Source of the DNA: Osmia lignaria lignaria
Taxonomy: Eukaryota; Arthropoda; Insecta; Hymenoptera; Megachilidae
Length of the DNA stretch: 64,000 nucleotides
Reading direction: 5' to 3'
NCBI RefSeq assembly: GCF_051020975.1
Contig: NC_135043.1
Location: 9,920,001-9,984,000, forward strand
This document shows, piece by piece, positions 37,680-48,197 of this stretch. The notes below the pieces were generated by a model. That model had not been told where the DNA came from and did no database searches. It was given only the letters and a program-made list of their open reading frames with translations. Both the position numbers and the translations under genes were made by a program. Positions within the stretch are counted from its first letter, which is position 1. Each line of letters begins with the position of its first letter.

Positions 37680-39401
37680 GTAAGTGCACTTCCGTCTTGT
37701 TTGTTCCGTAAACGAGAATATCCGTTCGTCGCGACCCTCGAAAAAAGGTTTCTCCGTTCGGTGGACAAACGTCAATCGGACATTCGCGACCTCCTTTCCA
37801 TTTATTTTCAGAAAGGTCGCCTCATCGACGAGAGAGCTTTCTTTCCTCCCTTTTTCTTGCCGTTTTCCATCGAAACGACCATCGTGAAATTATTAAAAAA
37901 AAGTGCCTCGCTCTTTTATTACGAACGGAACGATGTTAACAACGCGAATTGCTTTCGTCGAACGGGAAATTTCGTTTTCACGAGGAAAGCGCGGTCCTTT
38001 CTTTTTCTTTTTATTACGAACATTCGACGATAAACGTACATACGCGCGTAATGGCGAGATACGCGGAAACAAATGGAAATTGAAAAGTCGATATTCAGAT
38101 AAAACTTGTCAATTTTGACGAAAATAAACCGTGACGCTTCCATCCGTTTCGCGATACGATTCACCTATGCTCTATCGAAGCGCAATTTCCATGGTTGTAA
38201 CATTTTCTTTCCAACAACGTGTGAATAAAAGCGGCCTCGTTTCGATGCGTTGTTTCACCCGGAGGAAAATAAACGCTCATTTCGCAGCTTTACGAGATTA
38301 CCTGCTTGCGACGCATCGTTTCGACGCGGAAAATGTCTCGCGCGAACGAGCCTGCAAATAGCGCGTAAACGTAATCGAAAACGCGAAGAGGATAGATCGG
38401 TGATCGTAGCCACCGGATCGAAGCGATGGCAAATTTTCCTCGGGAAAAATAGATAACTGACGTCGCGTTCGCGTTTAATCAAACGGTATTCCGATTGCTC
38501 GTAAAACGGGAAACGGAAAGCGGAAAAGGGAGAACGAAGGGGACGCGGTTAAACGAGAGAAAATGGGGAACGGAAGAGGAGGAAATGGCGGTAGTAGGAG
38601 TCTCGAATACTCGAGACGAGGTTTCTGTTCGTTCGGGCGTACTTGCACTTTCCGATAACGATTTCGAGCCTTAACTGACCACCAAGACGATATCCTTTCA
38701 ATTTAGATTCAGACTCGATTGTCCTTCGTGGGCTAAATCTGAACGAGTCTTGTCCGACGGTACTCGGAGATCCTTGAAAACGACAGCCAGTGATTTTCCT
38801 TTAAACTGATTGAACATTGTGCTAAATATTTGGGGACGACTGAAATCATAGGTCAGAGATGAATTACTGTAAAGTCTCGTATTCGCGTAGAGGGAATTTA
38901 CACGTTTGTTCGCCCTTAACGAACACGCGTGAAAACGTATGGTCAACATCAATTATCGGAAGCGACGAATCCAATTATCCCCAGTTACGGCTATTCGGCA
39001 CGCTCAAAGCCACTCGTGATTGCCTTTCCCTGATAAAATACTAATTGAACAAATATCGATGCCGGAAAAAATCGCAAAGCAGCCCTATCGGGTACGAGTC
39101 GCTGGTTTTCAACGAATGAGAAATTTGTTTACGATAAGCGGGCTGTAAGCGCGAATCGCGTACAAAGCATAATCACGGTGTTCGTACACAAGTACACGTA
39201 TATACACCGAGTCCAAACACGTGTCCGCTCTCGAAACTTGTCCGCTCCCGTCTTGAATAGTTTGTTAGTCGCTTTGCTCCAACGCGCCCATTTTCCAACT
39301 CCTTCAACAAAGTTCAACTACAAAATCTTGCTTCTCCCTCCCTCGTTGTTCTCAGATTCATCAACGTCTCCTCTTTTCTTACAGATCCAAAGGCAACGAG
39401 G

Positions 39402-40053
39402 ATGCAGCAGGGAATCGTGCCATTGTGCATATTCGTGGTGGTAATCGGCCTGTTCGCCTCGTCGAATTTATCGACGGATGCCGCGCCGTAAGTATTTAAC
39501 ATTACCTTTCCTAAAGAACGTTACCTAAAGAAACAGGTGTAATCGTCCTCCGGTGTATTTACGTTCGAAGTGAACGCAAACACGCATCGGACAGCGTCGC
39601 GGAGTTTAACCCAGTTCCATTTGACGAGGACGAGTTCCTTCCCTTGTCTAACAGTACATTGTCGTCGCTGTTTCCGATGAAAAACTCGAATCGGTTCCGT
39701 GGTACACGTTTCTAAAAGGGGAAATTCTCGCGTTACAGGCAACAGAGTTACTGGAATCAAGTCGACGAGGAGGATCCGGAAGCGTTGATGGAGTTCATAA
39801 ATCGACTCGGTCGCACCATAATGCTCAATCCAGAAGTGGAAAAGTAAGTGTACAATTTATCGGCCTGTTGCTTTTCTTCTACTTGGAATATCGTATAAAT
39901 TTATGAATCGTTCTGCACAGTAACAAACGTGGACTGGATTTGGGTTTGAGCCGTGGATTCAGCGGCTCTCAGGCGGCGAAGCATTTGATGGGATTAGCGG
40001 CGGCTAATTATGCTGGAGGACCCGGTCGACGACGCCGTTCCGAACAACCCTAG
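39402..40053 (+). CDS. Dh31: Diuretic hormone 31 (calcitonin-like DH31) precursor
   Basis: The coding exons are short: 39402-39487, 39739-39843 and 39921-40053, totalling 107 residues. Exon phases 2 and 2 join perfectly. A signal peptide ([20 protein letters not shown]) is followed by an acidic spacer ([20 protein letters not shown]), then the KR dibasic site and the 31-residue peptide that begins [12 protein letters not shown] and ends [12 protein letters not shown], then Gly for C-terminal amidation and RRRR for cleavage, then SEQP and the stop. This is the hymenopteran DH31 sequence. The amidated peptide acts on a calcitonin-type GPCR to raise cAMP; in insects it drives fluid secretion and gut contraction and takes part in circadian and reproductive control. 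The peptide lies wholly on the last exon. Other insects splice this locus alternatively; no alternative peptide exon was identified here. Confidence 0.97.
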
Positions 40054-40524
40054 ATCAGTGGCAACGTTCACCCTTTTCCTCGATTCTTCTAACAATCTTC
40101 TTCTCTTCTTTTCTTTCCATACTTTCATCCACTTTTTCCCCGAGTAAGTACTCCGCTTTCGTTCAATTCTTTCCTATCGAGTCGTTGAAACGTTAGCGCA
40201 TAGTTCGTCTATTTTGCGTGATAATAATTATAAAAATGGATACGGAATGTAAAGAGGACGATTGATAAATTCATCTATGTAAAATTGATCGGCAAGGACT
40301 ATACGTTGAAACGTTGAAATGTTCGAGCGTAATTTAAATGCATTCGACGCTCTCCAGACGTAGAAATAGTCTATCTTACTTATTATTCACAATTTTCTTT
40401 ACGATCGCATCGATCGTATCTCAAGTATAGTTTAATTCCGTTGAGAAAATGATTCTCTATATATATATAAAGCTGTACAACTATAGGTCTCTGATGCATC
40501 ATAGTCACCAATGCGAATATTGCA

Positions 40525-40530
40525 AATAAA
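40525..40530 (+). terminator. Poly(A) signal of DH31 (candidate)
   Basis: AATAAA in TGCAAATAAAAAGG, about 470 bp past the stop. No earlier perfect hexamer was seen. Confidence 0.45.
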
Positions 40531-40660
40531 AAGGTTACAAAAACATTTCTTGTCTGGTTAATCGATTCACTCATATCCTAATTGCATCCAACCATTTCAG
40601 TCCTTCAGTCTACCATCTTCTTTCATTTATTATCGCAAAGATGTACTTACTTACTAGATA

Positions 40661-40688
40661 CAGTGGGGTGCAAAAGTATTCGCACACC
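40661..40688 (+). mobile_element. Terminal inverted repeat of a Tc1/mariner-like element (solo end)
   Basis: CAGTGGGGTGCAAAAGTATT, continuing CGCACACC, follows a TA dinucleotide (40659-40660). This is the typical end of Tc1-type transposons (CAGTG...CAAAAGT). I found no matching inverted end in the window and no transposase, so it is a truncated remnant. Confidence 0.6.
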
Positions 40689-41045
40689 GTTTAAAAGAGA
40701 ATACTTTATTTAAAATAGAACCAAATGACTTGGGGTTTTTTGAGAAGCTATACAAATTAATTTTAAGATATGTGTTTATGTCCTTTTTACAAAATTACGA
40801 TGAATCGACTTCGATTCGTTGACTCGTACTTTCGAAATTTACATTCGCGCTACTGTAATGCACAAATAGATATCGATCTATCGATACAACTGTACAAACA
40901 GAGTAAGTTGTGCCTGAAATGAAAGAGAAATTTTTTAGAATTTGCATTCATTCGTTTTTCATCGCAACAGGTGCGCATGTTTCTATCGTTTCTCGCGTTT
41001 ACGATGGCCTTCAGTGCCGATATGCAAAGAGTGCATTCGTATTTT

Positions 41046-41290
41046 GGGGTCCTCGACACCCCAAGATATCAGGCCAGTGTGTGGAAATCGCGGGGTTCTT
41101 GAAACCCCAATTGGGGTCCTCGGAACCCCGGTACAGCAGAGCGCTGGCGCCACCTACCGGCGCAAGTCGCAAACTAGTCTCTACTGTTCAGGGGTTCCGA
41201 GGACCCCATTGGGGTTTCGAGGGCCCCTTGTTCCTACTATGATGGGGTTCTGAGGACCCCTGTTGGGGTTTCGAGGACCCCGCTGCTCAA
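41046..41290. repeat. Palindromic GGGG/CCCC repeat cluster, left part
   Basis: Seven imperfect 17-18-bp palindromes of the form GGGGTYC...GAACCCC at about 41046, 41093, 41114, 41191, 41213, 41244 and 41264. Between the third and fourth lies GCGCCACCTACCGG (41150 region), the degenerate third copy of the dispersed hairpin family. Confidence 0.8.
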
Positions 41291-41644
41291 CTATACTGAG
41301 GATCCGAGACCTACATGAAGCTAGTCGAAAGGAATAATGAAACATGATTGTTTTTAATTTTTCTAAGTGTATTTAGTTTGTAAATCGTTTGTGATTGATT
41401 GCGAATGTATTTTTAACGTCTGTGACAGATTGGTTCATTTGTAATTAACAATTTTATTTCAATCATGATGTGAGTCGAAACTTTTTAATAATTTTTTATA
41501 ATAAACAGATTTTGTGATAACTGATAGCTATAATTAATTGGAAATCGTTTGTGATTTACAAATATATCATTTTCATTGTTTGTGAGTGAAAAAGTTCTTA
41601 ATTATTTACAAGTTTGTTTTATAATAAATAATTGTAGTGCGCAA

Positions 41645-41882
41645 TGGACTACAGATCCAATCGTACCCATCGCTACCTCGAACAAGCGAGTTTCACGATT
41701 TGTTCGTTTTTCGTTCTTATATTTCGCTAGATCCGGTCAAATCCATCACTACTCCGAACAAGCGAGTTTCACGATTTGTTCGTTTTTCGTTCTTATATTT
41801 CGCTAGATCCGGTCAAACCCATCACTACTCCGAACAAGTGAGTTTCACGATTTGTTCGTTTTTCGTTCTTATATTTCGCTAT
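41645..41882. repeat. 76-bp tandem repeat, about three copies
   Basis: The anchor ACAAGCGAGTTTCACGATTT recurs at 41682, 41758 and 41834 (last copy with AAGTGAG). Period 76 bp; copies two and three are almost identical. Confidence 0.9.
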
Positions 41883-41888
41883 TTGCTT

Positions 41889-42180
41889 CTGGGTTCCTGA
41901 GAACCCCAAGATTGCATTCGGGGTTCCTGAGAGCCCCAAGAATGTATCCGGGGTTCCTATGAACCCCAGAATCGTGTTCTGGGTTCCTGAGAACCCCAGA
42001 ATGGTAACGGGGGTCCTTGGCACCCCAAAAGGATACTCGGGGTCCCTGAAACCCCAGATACCATAATGTCGATATGCAAAGGGAGTCATTTATGCTTTGG
42101 GGTCTCCGAAACCCCAGATACCATAATGCCGGTATGCAATGATAGTCATTGGTGCTTCGGGGTCCCTGACACCCCGGATA
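41889..42180. repeat. 30-bp periodic array of GGGGTTCCTGAGAACCCC palindromes
   Basis: Palindromes begin at about 41891, 41921, 41951, 41981, 42011, 42040, 42100 and 42160, so spacing is 30 bp and later 60 bp. Each is an 17-18-bp near-perfect palindrome (GGGGTTCCTGAGAACCCC type) with a 12-13-bp unique spacer. The last two units also share ATACCATAATG and ATATGCAA-like spacers. Because 30 is divisible by three, the minus strand shows a decapeptide-repeat frame (ILGFSGTQNT, FLGLSGTPNA). Confidence 0.9.
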
Positions 42181-42399
42181 ATATCAGGACCGTATGAAGG
42201 GGGCACAACCACATAAGTTTTTTCCAGAGTTTATTTAATTTACTTCATTTATTTTTTTTTGCTTATTAAATAAGCTCATCAAATCGGATAACATTTATGA
42301 TTATATCCCTCTTCTGGGTCCCAGCCGAGGACCCCATTTATTATACTTTTTCCAGTTATTTATATAATTTTATCCCTCATTATAGGCCAAGGCCATCTC

Positions 42400-42787
42400 T
42401 GCATCCCTTACATCCCTGCATTCTTTTCATCCTTACATTCTTTTCATCCCTACATTCCTTTCATCCCTACATTCCTTACATCTCTTCATCCCTTAAATCC
42501 CTACAATATTATCAACCCTACATTCTCTTCACCCCTACATTATTTTCATCCCTACATTCCTTACATCTCTTCATCCCTTAAATCCCTACAATATTATCAG
42601 CCCTACATTCTCTTCACCCCTACATTATTTTCATCCCTACATTCCTTACATCTCTTCATCCCTTAAATCCCTACATTATTATCAGCCCTACATTCTCTTC
42701 ACCCCTACATTATTTTCATCCCTACATTCCTTACATCTCTTCATCCCTTACATCCCTACATTCTTTTCATTCCTACATTCCTTACAT
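42400..42787. repeat. 17-bp minisatellite with 85-bp higher-order unit
   Basis: Units like CATCCCTACATTCTTTT repeat with variants. The string TCTCTTCATCC recurs at 42481, 42566, 42651 and 42736, giving an exact 85-bp (5 x 17) higher-order period. Confidence 0.92.
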
Positions 42788-42809
42788 CGAGAATTTCGTG
42801 AAAATTTCG

Positions 42810-43180
42810 AAAATACAGCGCCCCCTAGCGGAAAAAATGTGAACTAAAATTTCGAAGTCGAATCAGCGCCATCTGGTTTCCAAAAAAGGAACTAAACCAT
42901 GCCGAAATTTTGGCCCTCTAGCGGAAAAAATGCGAACTAAAATTTCGAAGTCGAATCAGCGCCATCTGGTTTCAAAAAAAGGAACTAAACCATGCCGAAA
43001 TTTTGGCCCTCTAGCGGGAAAAATGTGAACTAAAATTTCGACCTCGAATCGGCGCCATCTGGTTTCAAAAAAAGGTACTAAACCATGCCGAAATTTTGGC
43101 CCTCTAGCGGGGAAAATGTGAACTAAAATTTCGACCTCGAATCAGCGCCCTCTGGCATTTAAAAAAGGAACTAAATTTGT
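42810..43180. repeat. 93-bp tandem repeat with CTCF-like cores
   Basis: GCGCC(A/C)TCTGG recurs at 42866, 42959, 43052 and 43145, an exact 93-bp period. Each unit also has a (T/C)GCCC(C/T)CTAGCGG-type motif, GCCCTCTAGCGG in three and GCGCCCCCTAGCGG at 42818. Reverse complements (CCAGATGGCGCTG; CCGCTAGAGGGC; CCGCTAGGGGGCGCTG) fit the CTCF core consensus, all in the same orientation. Confidence 0.88.
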
Positions 43181-43190
43181 ACGAGACTTT

Positions 43191-43233
43191 ACTTACCTTT
43201 ACTTACCTTTACTTACCTTTACTTACCTTTACT
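43191..43233. repeat. ACTTACCTTT decamer repeat
   Basis: Four perfect tandem copies and part of a fifth, ending ACTCG. Confidence 0.95.
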
Positions 43234-43269
43234 CGAACCAGTTTTTGTAGTATATTATTATATTTGTAA

Positions 43270-43540
43270 TATATTTATTGTAAGGGTGGCAGGGGTGCAA
43301 GAGATGAAGGGATGTAAGGAAAGTAGGGATGGAAAGAATGTAGGGATGAAAGGAATGTAGGGATGAAAGGAATGTAGGAATGAAAGGAATGTAGGAATGA
43401 AAGGAATGTAGGGATGAAAAGAATGTAGGGATGAAAGGAATGTAGGAATGAAAGGAATGTAGGGATGAAAAGAATGTAGGGATGAAAAGAATGCAGGGAT
43501 GAAAAGAATGCAGGGATGTAAAGGATGCACACGGGAGTAA
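43270..43540. repeat. 17-bp minisatellite in opposite orientation
   Basis: Units of GAATGTAGGGATGAAAG (17 bp), the reverse complement of the 42400-42787 monomer. The two arrays flank the 93-bp repeats, so the whole 42400-43540 segment is a large imperfect foldback. Confidence 0.9.
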
Positions 43541-43946
43541 TAAAATCAACACGTTCGTCCTAATGAGTTTATTCAATAAGCTAAGAAGATAGATAGAGCA
43601 AATTAAATGAACGCAGAAAATAAAATAAGAGTATGTCTATGTTTAGCAGGTATATCTGCACTCCTTGGCGGTCGCTATAAGACTGATGATGTTTCACTTC
43701 GCTCTACGTCTAACGGTTGATAACGGTACTGCAGCCAGCTGCCTTTGTTGGAATCAGTGGCTGTATTATTCGGACTAACCTTTCTACCGTCGCGTTCCTC
43801 GTGACGTGGACTATTTACACACTCGTTTTTTATTTCACATGACTGCACGTGGTACTCTTCGCTTCCTCGAATTATCGTATCTCTTTCGTTTCTTTACCAT
43901 CCACACGTTTATACAGTTTCCGAAACATTTCTCCGACGTTGCCGAG

Positions 43947-43954
43947 GAACGAGC
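43947..43954 (+). repeat. Left 8-bp target duplication of the hAT element
   Basis: GAACGAGC directly precedes CAGTGATGCC and is repeated exactly at 47957-47964. Confidence 0.9.
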
Positions 43955-46900
43955 CAGTGATGCCAGAACCGTGGGACGTGGGACAAATCTTTACCCTCTC
44001 CACAACGTCCCACGACGTCCCAGTGACTCCCCTACCGCAGTTGTTTCATCTAACACAAGCGCGTTGTCCCACGTGTCCGTGTGAGCTCTGCTGGTTTGGC
44101 AGAGTTCGGCTGCTCTCGTCATTTCTACGATATCGGCTCGATGCTCAAGCCGCTAAAGCACGTGGCAGTAGCATCGACGAATCGACAAAATAATATAATT
44201 TCGTCCATGGCAATATGGCTGAATTAAGAAACCAGGAGAATCAGTTCGAATCCCGATTTTACGGTTTCAGTTCTGATTCTTAATGCATTAACGTTTTTTA
44301 AATACATAAAAATACATTTTTAATACATTAATACTATGAAATACATTAACTTGGGAAGCAGTTAAAAAAAGGAGTTGAACTGCATCTTTCTTTGATATTT
44401 TTTTTAATATTTAAGTTTTATATATATACATATGTACGTACGTCATATGTATATCATATATATGTACGTACATATGATAAAAGTACGTGACAGAGAAGTA
44501 ATTTCTTCAATTAGATATTACTGTTATTGTAACTATTACAATATGTAAATTCGAAGACATACGAGGAAAATTGGTTAGGTTAAATTGTAAGGATATAAAG
44601 AAATTTCAATCTTTAACGGTTTGTCAATTTTATTTCTTATTCCTTACAACTATTATAATTTTATTCTCTGAATGGTCATTACAATGAAAGATGGATTAGA
44701 TACAATTTGATTCCTCATTTAATTTGTTATATACATATCAGGTTTCTTGCAACTATTGCACCTGGTCCACGCTTATACGATATTGCATATTTTACTTTCC
44801 TATAATACAACCAAGGAATCAAAACTATAATATAGTGATTACCATAATACAATAAAAAATGTTAAGCTTGGTATAAACCTTATGTTTTTTTTGTGTACTT
44901 AATCTGCACTTATGCTTCGTTGCTTTATAATGACTGATTTTTCTTTTGAATGAAACTTCCACTAGCGTATTGATGAAATTTTTCGATTAAAACAAGATCA
45001 AACACGACGTAATTTGAATTATAGTTACTTTATATATTTGCATTAGGTTTTAAATAAATAAGTAAATATAATGCAAATTATGTCGTGTTTGGTCTTATTT
45101 TGATCAGAAGAACCTTCCAATTACATTGGTAAAAGTTTCATTTAGCAAAAATGAAAAATAAAAAAGTTATAGTTAAATTAATATTGTCTCACTCAAATGT
45201 TTTTTCTCGGCTCCTTTAATTCTCGGACCTCTTTCTCTTTCGCTATTTGTCTTTTTCTACGTTCGCCAGCATTCAAGAACTCGCTCGAGCTGTGTCGTTC
45301 TGCCAGCCTCGCACACTTTCAGGAGAATCGGGAAAATCCAGCATAATAACACATTCTATGCTGAAAGAATATACTAAGTTATCTGTCTAAAAAAATTTTA
45401 ATAAATCTGACAACAGATTTATTTTCGGGCTGCTTTTCTTAAGTAATCAGCATTTTACCAGTCTCCTGTACGGATCGGGTGTAGCAGTTTGTAGCAAACT
45501 CAACATGTTTTCGATATTATGTCTAATACACAACCGATCGAAAAATATTAAAAATCCAGGATATTTTGTGCCGTTTTTTATATGTCAAGGGCCATCGAAA
45601 TGAAATAAATGATCAACAATGAATATTATAATAAAGGTGATCGCTGTTCATCTATTTCCTTTCTACGATGTATTTCTTCCACAAGAGACGGTTTCCTAAC
45701 AATTTACAGTACAGTAAAATCTGGGTACATGTAATGCAAGACGTCCGATCAAACTTCGACACCTCGCTCGGATATGCATATGCAATGTTTTGATTCGATC
45801 TCTCTGACTTTTCGTCTACTTTTAACATCAATTTTAGCAAGTAATTACAATTCAAACTATATCGTGTTTGGTATCATTGTAATCAGAAAAATCTGGCCAA
45901 TACGCCAGTAAAAATTTCATTTAAAAAAAGTCAAAAATAAAAATGTTTTATAACTGAATTAGTATTAGTCACACCGATATGTTTCGGCTCTTTCGTTTGA
46001 TCATTTGACCTCTCTCTCTTCTCCACTGCCTGTCGCTTTCTACGTTCACGCTTGGCTGGCGTCGCGCGTAACCCGAGATTCGACACCTCGCTTGGATCCC
46101 ATCTCTCTTGCATATGTATATCCAGATTTTACTGTACTGTAAATTGTTAGGAAACCGTCTCTTGCGGAAGAAATACAGGATTGCCTGGAAATAAGCCAGT
46201 GGTCTCTGCTTCGAAATAAGCAACTGTTAGGTCTCGAGCCACTTGCTTATTTCGAGGCAATCCTGTACATCGTAGAAAGGAAATAGATGAACAGCGATCA
46301 CATATATTATACTATTCATTGTTGGTCATTTATTTCATTTCGATGGCCCTTGACATACAAAAAGCGGCACAAAATATCCTGGATTTTTAATATTTGTCGA
46401 TCGGTTGTGTATTCTACATAATATCGAAAATATGTTGAGTTTGCTACAAACTGCTACACACGATCTGTACAGGAGAATGGTGAAATGCTGATTACTTAAG
46501 AAAAGCAGTCAGAAAATAAATCTATTGCCAGATTTATTAAAATTTTATTAAACAGATAAGTTAGTATATTCTTTCAGCATAGAACGTGTTATTATGCTGG
46601 ATTCTCCCGATTCTCCTAAAAGTGTGCGAGGCTGGCAGAACGACACAGCTCGAGCGAGTTCTTGAATGCTGGCGAACGTAGAAAAAGACAAATAGCGAAA
46701 GAGAAAGAGGTCCGAGAATTAAAGGGCCGGAGAAAAAACATTTGAGTGAGACAATATTAATTTAACCATAACTTTTTTATTTTTCATTTTTGCTAAATGA
46801 AACTTTTACCAATGTAATTGGAAGGTTCTTCTGATTAAAATAAGACTAAACACGACATAATTTGCATTATATTTACTTATTTATTTAAAACCTAATGCAA

Positions 46901-47956
46901 ATATATAAAGTAACTATAATTCAAATTATGTCGTGTTTCATCTTATTTTAATCGAAAAATTTCATCAATACGCTAGTGGAAGTTTCATTTAAAAGAAAAA
47001 TCTGTCATTATAAAGCAACGAAGCGTAACTGCAGATTAAGTACACAAAAAAAACAAGGTTTATACCAAGCTTAACATTTTCTATTGTATTATGGTAATCG
47101 CTATATTATAGTTTTGTTTCCTTGTTGTATTATAGGAAAGTAAAATATGCAATATCGTGTAAGCGTGGACCAGGTACAATAGTTGCAAGAAACCTGATAT
47201 GTATATAACAAATTAAATGAGGAATCAAATTGTATCTAATCCATCTTTCATTGTAATGACCATTCACAGAATATAATTATAATAGTTGTAAGGAATAAGA
47301 AATAAAACTGACAAACCGTTAAAGATTGAAATTTCTTTATATCCTTACAATTTAACCTAACCAATTTTCCTCGTATGTCTTCGAATTTATGTATTGTAAT
47401 AGTTAGAATAACAGTAATATCTAATTGAAGAAATTACTTCTGTATCACGTACTTTTATCATATGTACGTACATACATATGTATATATATAAAACTTAAAT
47501 ATTAAAAAAAATATCAAAGAAAGATGCAGTTCAACTCCTTTTTTAAACTGCTTTCCAAGTTAATGTATTTCATAGTATTAATGTATCAAAAATGTATTTT
47601 TATGTATTAGAAAAACGTTAATGTATTAAGAATCAGAACTGAAACCGTAAAATCGGGATTCGAACTGATTCTCCTGGTTTCTTAATTCAGCCATATTGCC
47701 ATGCACGAAATTATATTATTTTGTCGATTCGTCGATGCTGCTGCCACGTGCTTTAGCGGCTTGAGCATCGAGCCGATAACGTAGAAATGACGAGAGCAGC
47801 CGAACTCTGCCAAACCCGCAGAGAGCTCACACGGACACGTGGGACAACGCGCTTGTGTTAGATGAAACAACTGCGGTAGGGGAGTCACTGGGACGTCGTG
47901 GGACGTCGTGGAGAGGGTAAAGATTTGTCCCACGTCCCACGGTTCTGGCATCACTG
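43955..47956. mobile_element. Foldback hAT-type DNA transposon, non-autonomous, about 4.0 kb
   Basis: Starts CAGTGATGCCAGAACC and ends GGTTCTGGCATCACTG, flanked by a perfect 8-bp duplication GAACGAGC. Eight-base duplications and CAGNG ends are the hAT signature. Almost the whole element is palindromic: the left arm (43955 to about 45735) reappears inverted in the right arm (about 46115 to 47956), with scattered substitutions and small indels, around a roughly 380-bp centre. The subterminal regions have several GTGGGAC/GTCCCAC repeats, as expected for transposase binding sites. No transposase or other long frame is present, so it would depend on a transposase in trans. Diverged copies of a roughly 230-bp internal segment (near 44930, 45060 and 45840) add internal repeats. 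The right end is 241 bp from the acid phosphatase start codon. Confidence 0.92.
46176..46265. mobile_element. 90-bp TA-flanked MITE nested in the right hAT arm
   Basis: Begins CAGGATTGCCT and ends AGGCAATCCTG, flanked by TA on both sides (46174-46175 and 46266-46267). It is itself a hairpin (CCAGTGG...CCACTTGC inner arms). The matching position of the left arm (near 45668) is uninterrupted, which gives the empty site and confirms the boundaries. Confidence 0.85.
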
Positions 47957-47964
47957 GAACGAGC
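47957..47964 (+). repeat. Right 8-bp target duplication of the hAT element
   Basis: GAACGAGC directly follows CATCACTG; identical to the left copy. Confidence 0.9.
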
Positions 47965-48197
47965 GTGACGTCGATCGACCGATCGAACGGCGTCGAACAG
48001 TCGAACCGAATTATAATCGATAGGAAGAAAAATCGAATTTGCAAATCGCAAAACCTCGATCGTAAGCGGGATACTTGATGAAGTTTCGAATCAGTGTGCG
48101 TGCTCGAAGAACGATGCGTGATTGGGTAACGATCTCGCTACTGGAGAGCAAACAAGAATTTAATCGATAAGAAAACGTAAAGCAAACGTAGATACGC

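Noticed and set aside
41889..42180. CRISPR-like array of palindromic repeats with spacers
   Set aside because: Host is an insect; repeats are degenerate and spacers only 12-13 bp; no cas genes. Treated as a minisatellite.
43229..43576. Frames with repeated SLHSFHPYIPFIPTF-type peptides
   Set aside because: The 17-bp minisatellite is open in several frames at once, which is a repeat property and not coding evidence.
43806..44193. Matching short frames in both arms of the hAT element (RCPTCPCEL type)
   Set aside because: They occur because the arms are inverted copies; there is no start context, domain or similarity to a transposase.
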